A program made the position numbers and the translations under genes. A DNA stretch of 64,000 nt from Sipunculus nudus (Eukaryota > Annelida > Sipuncula > Golfingiida > Sipunculidae): NCBI GenBank assembly GCA_026874595.1, contig CM049316.1, positions 68,782,676-68,846,675 on the forward strand, written 5' to 3'. Under the pieces are notes generated by a model. That model did no database searches and had not been told where the DNA came from. It saw nothing but the letters and a program-made list of their open reading frames with translations. Position 1 is the first letter of the stretch; each line of letters starts with the position of its first letter. This document shows positions 55,916 through 64,000 of this stretch, piece after piece.

Positions 55916-57337
55916 GTATTTGCCGGGACTGCCTAAAACGCACGCACGCAGTTTTGCGTACCTAAAAAAGTACCTAAAAAGTATTCGGCCAGATTTTGCG
56001 TACAGTGTAACCCAATTTAATTGTCGTCGTGTAACCCAATTTACTTTAGATTACTCAAAATATGCTAGGCCACATATTCAGCGCATTAGAAAAAAAAATA
56101 AAAACGTAGCTCCAGTCCCAGTAGTAATATTTATTAAACGAAACAGATGGCACTATGCGGGAGAAGACCAACGAAATTATCGATCATTTTATTAAAATAA
56201 TTAAACAATATGGCCTGATTTTTAAATTCATATAAAGAATAAAATGTATCACTTATAATATTTATTGAGTGTTTTTCTTCAAAGGAAGTGGACTGTAGGC
56301 AAATATTGGTTACAACGAATTTATTTATACAACAAAACACAATATATACAGTACTTTAATACATTTATACTTGTACCATTTATACTTAATACAATACCAT
56401 TATTGTTATAACAAACATAAAATAAGCACAAAAGATAAATATATTGCTACAAACCAGTTACTGAGACCTGTACATATATATTCTAATCCCACTTAAAAAA
56501 AATAGCCAACCAAGAATATTTAGTTATGGCCTTGAATATACAGTTTAAATAGTCAACACCATAATCCCAAAGCAAATTGTGTACACAATGTACCAATAAT
56601 ACTGATGTAAGATATTTTAAGAAACTGACCATGCAAAACTTGCAAAACAATGACCATCACCAAATTCTTAAGTTTAAACCTTGCTTGTCGGTAAAATCAC
56701 TATTACAGTTATCTGCTTTAGAATTCTAATGAAAGAAAAAATGATCAAGACTGGAATACAGGTAATAATGTATCTCCATATAATAATGTAGATACTGCTT
56801 GCTTAAAAATGATCATCATATTATTAAGGAAACTAATTCGATCAAGTTTAAAAAAATATCAAATGCAACTATGGTTCAACAGTGATAAGTTTTGATATCT
56901 ATCTCATAATCCATATAGAATATCTGATTTATTAGTTAAGGTTGGGGTATGGGTAGGGATTGGGGCATATTCTTTAAATATACACAGGTGCTTCAGTTAG
57001 TTGTACTCAAATGGCAACAAAAAATTTACAAGTTTATAAGTGTAGAAACTTATCACAATCCCAGTTTTAGGCAGTATTATATCATTTATTATATTCTCAT
57101 TTCGCAATATTTTTAGGTGAATAATTATGTTACGGTTCAGTTATTTACAGGTAACTTTATCAACATGCAATCCTCCTTTAAATATAGAGAAAACAATAAT
57201 GATTGGGTCCTTTGTTGTTCTGATTGACTGAGCAAACTGACTGAGTAAATCATAGCAGCTGTATTATAACATTTCAGTTTATGTTTTGACAGGCTAATTA
57301 ATGCCCTGTACACGTTTTAGGCACTCCCGTATTTGCC
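55916..57337. mobile_element. TIR element with 9-bp target duplication (MITE-like, 1.4 kb)
   Basis: Left end GGGACTGCCTAAAACG (55925-55940) and right end CGTTTTAGGCACTCCC (57313-57328) are inverted repeats with one mismatch in 16. The flanks are GTATTTGCC at 55916-55924 and 57329-57337, a 9-bp direct repeat. The interior is AT-rich with no transposase. A 9-bp duplication would suit a Mutator-like source, but the flank itself contains similar gccagtattt repeats, so the duplication length is not firm. Confidence 0.65.
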
Positions 57338-57399
57338 AGAAAAAAGTGGCATTTCTAGGGATTTACCGCCGGCACGGACATTATGAGTATTTGCCGGCA

Positions 57400-57870
57400 T
57401 TATGCCAACCCCGGATATATCAGCCTAAAATTATGCACACCTGTACATCCGGGTTAGCTTTATGGTATACAAGACTGGTTGCCGAACATTTTACTTTTAC
57501 ATTGCATGGATCTGTGTTAATAACTCAAGAGTGGTGTGAACCATTTGCCTGAAAGCATTGATAGCTTTTACAATCAAGACTGGTGGTGTTATCTGCAAAC
57601 ATTTTTGCATTGTTTACATCAATACTAGTATCTCAGGAATGATGTTAGTGTAATCCGTGCTTGTACTCAGGTTCAAAATGCTAGTTCTTGCTTTTGTACA
57701 TGTATGTGCATGTCAAGTTACCCTCAAATAAAGGTCAAGTGTGTTATCAGGGAAGGATTTAACTGCGTAGTAAGAGAGCACGGGGCTAGGAAGGATTATA
57801 CCATGGTGTTTATCCCGATGCAGATTTCCCCGTTAGTCATGCGCCTTGTTAACTTTCTGAACACTAATCA
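57400..57870 (+). repeat. Old family B tail remnant
   Basis: Contains ggatatatcagcctaaaatt, gtatacaagactggtt and, near the end, cgttagtcatgcgccttgtt, matching the order of the family B 3' half in decayed form. Confidence 0.5.
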
Positions 57871-58567
57871 TCTTAAGGAGAACCATTTAAGCAATTGCCG
57901 TAAATTAGGCAGTCATCTTGGATATCATTTGCACACGTAAGCTCAAGGATCAAGTTGGTGGTTGCCCAAGTTTGGTTCAGAACAGAGGATATATGAAAAT
58001 TTCTAGTAAGTTTGCCAGGCAGCCATCTTAAATATCTTTTTGCAGCAATTACTGTGAATCTTCCAACTTGGTCCCTGTTTGAGAATTTGGGTTATTATAA
58101 ATTACAGATCAGATTTCTCAAGGATCCCAATTTGTCGCCAGGCAGCGATCGTAGACTTACATTAGTGCGCATTGTGTCAAGGGCAACTCGACCAATTGTA
58201 TCCTTCAGGTATGGTCTCCTTGAGAGAACTATGTGCATCCTTTGCTTTTACGCATCAAATTTGAGACACGTCAGATATTCATCGTAACCACCTAGCAGCA
58301 ATCTCAGAAAACGTTTGCACAGAAAATGCAAATGAAAGTAGAAAAATTGAAGGGTAATCAAACCAATATTTTAAAATATAAAAATCAAAGAATAAATTAT
58401 AATTATTTGTTAAGAAAAACCACCGACTTCTTTATTCATTCCCCTAGACATTTCACGCTGCCTAGTGTTACAAAATCTGATTTTTTTTAAACTCCGTGAC
58501 AAAATTTGTGCTGATCACGATTACGTGATCTGTTGTTGTTAGATTCCGTAACATAAAATTGTGGGCT

Positions 58568-58624
<57 letters not shown>

Positions 58625-58889
58625 CCTTTAATCGTTTGTGTGACACATTCAGAATAAATTAAAATTAAGTATAAGGGTTTAAAAATAAGGTATAATGTTT
58701 CTGATTTAGGTTACTTCAAAACTAGGTATTCCAAAACTCGGAATGGAACCAACGTCTTTCGTACTAATTATTAATATATGTCATCTCCAATATATAATTA
58801 TTGCTCTCTATAAGGAGGGGGAATAATTTCACTTTTTTTTAATGTAATTTTTTTTGGTGGAGTTAACCGCCTCCATTATTTGAAGCTTT
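57871..58889 (+). other. Intergenic
   Basis: A unit with gccaggcagccatctt (58,013-58,030) recalls the repeats at 45,760. A TA microsatellite follows at 58,570-58,621. No gene was recognised. Confidence 0.4.
58570..58621. repeat. TA microsatellite
   Basis: (TA)n with one AAA interruption. Confidence 0.9.
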
Positions 58890-58894
58890 CTTTA

Positions 58895-59240
58895 CTTTTA
58901 CTATGTACATTTGCAGAGTTCCATTCCGGTTTCGGACTACGTGACAGGGGCTTATACCCGTTATCCTGATGTCAACCAGGCTTGGTGTACCACTCCTGCA
59001 GGTCCTGGGTGTGTGTCATCCCTTTTTGCTGGGTCATAACATCGAGAAACCCCCGAAAGGCGCACTCGTTTGTGAGTGAAATATGATTGTTGGTCACAGT
59101 CACCCAATTAAGCGTGCAGAGCGCTCACCCTGTGTGGGTACGACCGTGAAAAATCTTACCGCATCAGCGGAGATTCCAACTCAGGATCTGGCGGCTTTGA
59201 TTCATGCGCTCTACCTCTGAGCCCCAGAAACTGGTGGGGA
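58895..59240 (-). mobile_element. tRNA-derived SINE
   Basis: On the minus strand the element begins near 59,226 with GGGGCTCAGAGGTAGAGCGC, which fits a pol III A box. About 30 bp later comes GAGTTGGAATCTC, a degenerate B box. A tRNA-unrelated body of about 260 bp follows. The head cannot fold as a full tRNA, and the body length suits a SINE. The exact ends and tail were not resolved. Confidence 0.6.
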
Positions 59241-60250
59241 TGATAACACTTGCTAAAAAGTGGGCGATACATACCCCCATCACCCTGAATTGACACCAAT
59301 GATAGTACATGTAATATGTTCTCAATTATTTACAATTTAATCAATCCGAGTTGCATTTGCAAAGATAGAGGACATAAATGCATAATCAGTCATACAATAT
59401 TGGTATTCCGAAGCACCTAATATTTTGTGATCCTATATTATCTAAAAATATCGTTACCGAAAAGTTGGTCTTTCGAAATGCAACCGTGATGTAATAATAG
59501 TCACAATAATTGCCAGAATTGTTGCAGTAATGTAATAAGAGGTCTGAATTCGGGCTATCGTCACAGAACGACTCAACAATTACGATCTTGAAAATGTTGT
59601 GAAGGTCTGAAATAAAATATGAGGTGCAAATCTGCTTTCTTCGATTCTAAATCTGACCACTGGCCAGTTTTGGGAAATCAGCCATACAACTGATCCAACG
59701 CAATTACGGATAAAACCTGAGGGAAGGCTTAATAATTGTAACAACCGAGCACGGTTAAACAATATCGGTTGTGAGAAGCAGTGAATATGCAACCACTATG
59801 CGATAATTATAAATATATAGAAGCCGTTATTGCTGAACGGGTTCCAGTACGTGATATCTGTGTCTAAGCGCTTATATATTAACCAACCGATGTATAAACA
59901 CATCTCATCAAAATATTTACACAGATAAAACGGTATTTGGTCTCTATTCGGAGACTCTTACACTGACAGATATCCCGATCCAAAGTCTGTGTCGTTCAAC
60001 GTTGATCAATATACAGCTTGGTCTCTTATATGAACACACACATAAGATTTGGCTGCATATGGAATAGCCCATGTATTGTCGAGGATGAGGTTTGACTTCC
60101 TGGTCGAAAATATATCTGCATGTTGAATTAAAAAAAACCTGGGCCACTTCAAGATTACAGAGGTTTCATCAAATAGAAGATCGCAGGCAATTAAGCCCAG
60201 TATTATTTGAACTTCAGTCTTATTATTAATGTTTGAACATTATCAACAAA
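59241..60250 (+). other. Upstream region of the TRIM-like gene
   Basis: No gene or named repeat was seen. It must hold the promoter and 5' UTR of the gene starting at 60,251, but no clear TATA box was identified. Confidence 0.4.
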
Positions 60251-61207
60251 ATGGCGACGATTCCTCCCATGTCTCTTGCCACAGAACTGAGGGAATGCCC
60301 AATCTGTCTGGATGACATGCTTAACAAGACACCGAAACTCCTGGAATGTAAGCATTCATATCGTATGTCATGTCTCTCAGGACTAGCTGTGCCACACGGA
60401 GGATCTGGTGTAAAAGTGTCTTGTCCAAAATGTAAACATAACACCGTTTTGAATTCTGGGATCTTGTCCGACCTGCCAAGTAATTTTTTGCTTGGGGAAG
60501 TGAAGGCCGCAATAGAAGAACACTTACGGTATCCTTACTGTTTCTATTGTAACAAACTTGGTAAAGAGACCAGGGCTGTCAGTCAATGCATGAACTGTCG
60601 CAGATACCTGTGTAAAGATTGTTTGGATAAGCACCAGAATAACCCATATTTTTCAAACCATGAAATAGTGACACTGAAGGTTGAAAAAGAAGAGCATTGT
60701 TCAAAACACGATGAGCCTGTTATGTATGCCTGTAGAGCTTGTACTCCTGCTCTCTTACTTTGCGATGTTTGTATGGTTCTGGATGACGAATGTCATGCCC
60801 CAGAAGATGTTATAGACTACGCGACAGCTGTTTCAGAAATAGAGTTTCAGATCAAATCAAAGATTAGCCAAAACATAGATGCAGATGATAAAGTATCAAA
60901 AGCTGAATCCAAACAGCGAACACTGACACAGAAAGTTGAGAAAAATGCGGATGCTTTTATAAAGTGTATAGAAGCAACCAAACTTAATATTGTCTCTAAG
61001 ATTAAGAAGGGCTTTGAAGTTCAGTCATTGAAGATTGCCGCTGAAAATGCCAAAGATTCAAAGCTGAAGGTAGAACAGTTGCTGAAGAAAGGAAAAAAGA
61101 GAATGGATGAACTCAGGGAAGCTACCGTGCAGATCAACAACACATTACAGAAAGTGTCAGAAGAGGAAGATAATGCCCTCCGTGTTGATACTTGCTTGTT
61201 TCACAAG
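60251..61207 (+). CDS. TRIM-like gene exon 1
   Basis: Encodes 319 residues (RING, two B-boxes, most of the coiled coil). The donor is gtaggt at 61208, after TGCTTGTTTCACAAG. Read-through beyond the donor would add only 31 residues to a stop, so the splice is the better model. Confidence 0.85.
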
Positions 61208-61743
61208 GTAGGTGAACCCCTACATATAGATCAAGCGTGCTTCTTATCATATTTGTTTAATTTAAGATTGCAGCCAATGTCTTAAGAGTCTTGCATTCAG
61301 TTTCTAAAGCCTTATTGATACTTTATAATATGAGGTTGTATTTAAACTTCATATTATTAGATTGTATTCAGAGACAGACGTTTTACATTTCTAAACTTCA
61401 GGTAAATGTCAGGATAATCCCGATCCCAACCACCCTTTCATCATTACCTGGTTAAATTGAAGCATTCGAATAATCCTTTTTACAATCTATGAAAGGGATA
61501 ATCTTACATATTCATCTCTTATGATCCTGTTTTTATCCTTAAAAATTGTGGAAAGGGATGATCCGGATTTATTTTTTAGGTAAACTGATGTTTATTCAGA
61601 AAAGATGTTTCAGCATTTTTAGGTTTGAGTTAGGAATGAATGACATGCTTACATATTACGTTTTGAACAGGAAGAAGTAACTATTGCTGGTAGTGAAGGA
61701 GCATACATGAAGTTTAGGTTATTGGACTTTCCAACAGAGATCG
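60251..61743 (+). CDS. TRIM-like RING/B-box/coiled-coil protein, 5' exons
   Basis: ATG at 60251 (context caaaATGg) is preferred over the in-frame TTG at 60233. Exon 1 (60251-61207) and exon 2 (61671-61743) join in phase 0. Residues 16-61 form a RING: C16, C19, C33, H35, C41, C58 and C61, but R38 stands where the fifth ligand is normally Cys. Residues 97-137 form a first B-box (C97, C100, C113, C116, C121, C124, H128, H137). Residues 150-182 form a second (C150, H153, C161, C164, C171, C174, H182). A charged helical coiled coil spans about 190-319. Such proteins are usually cytoplasmic E3 ligases, often in innate immunity. The C-terminal domain was not found, so the gene is incomplete here. 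Confidence 0.85.
61671..61743 (+). CDS. TRIM-like gene exon 2
   Basis: The acceptor is ttttgaacag and the donor is gtgagt at 61744. The frame reads EEVTIAGSEGAYMKFRLLDF then PTEI, and ends in phase 1. Phase agrees with exon 1. No specific domain is visible in 24 residues. Confidence 0.6.
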
Positions 61744-64000
61744 GTGAGTTTGCATACAACTGCACATCGTATACATCATTTGAAAACAAATCTGTCTCAT
61801 TCCATACCGATTAATATTTAATTATTATCGCTCTTAAATTGAGATATTGTACATATGTCATCCTATGGGTTACTGACTGAATTATTTTCTCAAAAACCTC
61901 TTAAATATTGAAACCCTGTTTTTTCCTATCTAAAGAAAGTAATATGTGACTAACATGTGGACTTTATACGGTAGTATTACTAAATACTTTTTATATGATT
62001 CTTATGTATTTTAGTTATTAGGGTATTTGGGATAGACCTTCCTCTATCACGCCTTCATTTTGTATGACACAGATCGTATTCATTGAAATGCAAAGTATAC
62101 AAGGCTTGACATGGCTTAAAATATTTATTTGACAAACATGTTCTGTACTGTGAAGTCACACATGCTAGTGTTCAAAACTGATAAAAAATAGTTGCATTTA
62201 AACTGCAAATGAAGTTGAATAAAACATATTTTGTGATAATGACTATTGTGAAATAATACACCAAAAGGTGTATGTCTATTGATCGATAAACAATAGCCAA
62301 ATGCTAATAATAAAATAAGTAATATTAAAAGCAGTTCTACGGTATTTCCTTGATTTCAGGGCCTTACATAGTCACATGCCTTATTTAGTAGCCGGGTCAA
62401 AAAAATACCTAAGAAAAATATACGCCGGCCTTAAATTGACACGGGGTCTTGTTCAGAGGCCTGGTACCAGAAAAGTTTCCATGTTTGTCGCCACGTCTTG
62501 TCCTGTAAATAAAAAGTATGTATGTACGGGACATTTTTTCCGGGGGAGATTGTTGTATGAATTTCTTTGTGTGTTCATACAATGTTTAATTCCTCCATAA
62601 ATCTTTCATTCAATTTTTCCTATTCCTCCTTTATGATGACAGCCGGTCACTCGTCTTAGCAAACGTGACGAAAATATAATGTCAACAGTGACGGTAATAG
62701 TATGAAATACGGTATTAGTCCTGGGAAAAATTTCAAAAAGGGGCCTAAATTTCGAGTTTGCTGCACCGCCGCAGGCAGAAATCTCCCATACATGCAGAGC
62801 AATATACGAATATATTGGGTTATTACAGAATATTTGACACACATGGCAGGTGTCGTTGGTGAGATAAGAAACTTATTAAAAGGTCTAGTGGGTTTATTTG
62901 AAGTGACACGATACTTGTAAGCAATGAGGCGTTGTCAAAAATGACGAAAATATTTGCATCCTCATGGGGCCTTATAATGCGATCCTCAGAGTTAAATGTC
63001 CAGGCACCCTGGCAGGCTGGTGATCTGGCCATAATACCAGAGGGCCGATCTGGCGCTAGATCACCGATATTCACGGCGTCCAGTTCGACCGACGTAATAA
63101 TGCATGATTGTCGAAAATTATCATTGGCGGCCCTGAGGACGCTGAAAACTTGTTTCCGTATATAAAACGGCTGCCCTTCTTTGCCAAATATTTTGAGGAT
63201 AAATTATCATCCTGTACACGAGTAAATACGGTAAGTATATATATTTTTCATTGCATAATACGTCCACATACGTACCTGAATTCAGTTTACCCGATTAGCA
63301 TGACCACATGCAGGGTCAGCCTTCACAGACATATTGAATGTTATACAGGACACACTTGACCACTGATTCTATTGTGTGTAACTAATATTATAATTATATT
63401 CGACGATAAAGCCCAACGGAGACAGAATAAAAACTTTTAAGCTTGGTGGGGAGAAATGAGGGCATAACGTTGCCTCATGTTATATTGGCTAGGGAGAAAA
63501 GTGAGGTTAGGATTGCTCATCCCTTAGTTTTCTTAAAGTGATCTACCAAATCCGGTGGTGGAGGGGGCTTATTACTGGAGGGGCGCTTATTACATCAAAT
63601 ACGGCAAGTCACTAATTATTGGACAATGCCAGAGTATAATAAAGCCCCGTAGATACAGACGCACACAAGCCGTTTATTGTGGGATAGCTTAGTAAGTTGA
63701 TTATTCAAATAATTAATTTCTATCGGTGCAGAACAACTTTGTGAGCTTGATAATTCAAAAAATATTTCACAGATCTTTATCAAACGTTACATGTGTATAG
63801 ATATGGGTAAGATGCAGACATGAGGTAATCGTAATCAGTTATCGTAATCAATTACAATTAATTACATTTTTTTAAGTAATTGAACAGATTATATTTATTT
63901 TAAAAGAAACGTTATTGTAATCGTAATCAATTACTCTCCCAGTGTAATCGTAATCATGATAGTTAGATATGATTACATTGAATAGTTTTGTATTTTTCAA
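61744..64000 (+). other. Downstream DNA without recognised exon
   Basis: Any further TRIM exons would need to start in phase 1; I found none with convincing similarity. Positions 63,540-63,605 carry ggagggggcttattactgg-type repeats. The last 150 bp are listed separately. Confidence 0.4.
63822..63985. repeat. GTAATCGTAATCA motif repeats
   Basis: The motif gtaatcgtaatca or close versions occurs about four times, mixed with its near-inverse aattgattac. It runs to near the window end, so the full element is not visible. Confidence 0.6.

Noticed and set aside
55890-56195. 101-codon open frame as a transposase of the TIR element
   Set aside because: It begins outside the left TIR, has no catalytic motif and is far too short.
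59172-59226. A functional tRNA gene on the minus strand
   Set aside because: The B box is degenerate, the arms do not pair as a full cloverleaf, and a long SINE body follows.

Overview
The window looks like nuclear DNA of an AT-rich, intron-rich, repeat-dense invertebrate, most likely a bivalve mollusc. The evidence is spliced metazoan genes (a CYLD deubiquitinase and a TRIM/RING-B-box protein), short exons in long introns, and several families of non-autonomous elements with internal tandem repeats like those known from bivalves. The mollusc assignment is inference from repeat style; no species is claimed.

Region 1 (1-37,700, + strand) is the 3' half of a CYLD-type lysine-63/linear-ubiquitin deubiquitinase. 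Eight exons cover the whole USP catalytic domain: the Cys box at 252-507, the B-box-like zinc module at 33,101-33,222 and 35,023-35,254, the His and Asp of the triad at about 35,176 and 35,233, and the stop at 37,676-37,678 with AATAAA just after it. The CAP-Gly part must lie upstream of the window. The gene is disturbed in two ways. A block with two exons (2,057-11,807) is present a second time (12,941-24,195) at about 99.8% identity outside a repeat array, and the second copy of exon 3 carries an in-frame TAG. Exon 4 (24,867-24,985) is one base out of frame at an A5 run. So the locus is an assembly with errors or haplotype redundancy, a gene with a poison cassette, or a recent pseudogene.

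Most intron sequence is repeats. Families A, B and C share one plan: a T-run, a subterminal repeat, a GTCC/GTCG-rich microsatellite, internal tandem units, an inverted copy of the subterminal repeat, and (in A and B) a short hairpin before a CTTGTT- or CTAGTT-like end. This fits Helentron/Helitron-derived elements (HINE or 'pearl' type). Family D resembles them less completely. Family A internal units carry arrays of AGGTCA nuclear-receptor half-sites. A solo LTR with a 5-bp target duplication sits in the intron before exon 6.

Region 2 (38,543-40,619) is a young 5'-truncated LINE on the - strand with a 604-codon open RT frame, poly(A) and a 10-bp target duplication. It interrupts the left edge of a GC-richer, promoter-like island (40,620-41,540) with a CRE, a CCAAT box and a duplicated octamer motif. 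Region 3 (41,541-58,890) is mostly repeats: nested family A, a full family B element, another family A element, a 1.4-kb TIR element with 9-bp target duplication, and AT microsatellites. Region 4 has a tRNA-derived SINE (about 58,895-59,240, - strand) and a TRIM-like gene (60,251-61,743, + strand, continuing beyond the recognised exons) with RING, two B-boxes and a coiled coil; its RING has Arg where the fifth zinc ligand is normally Cys. The remaining 2.2 kb holds no recognised gene and ends in GTAATCGTAATC-type repeats.
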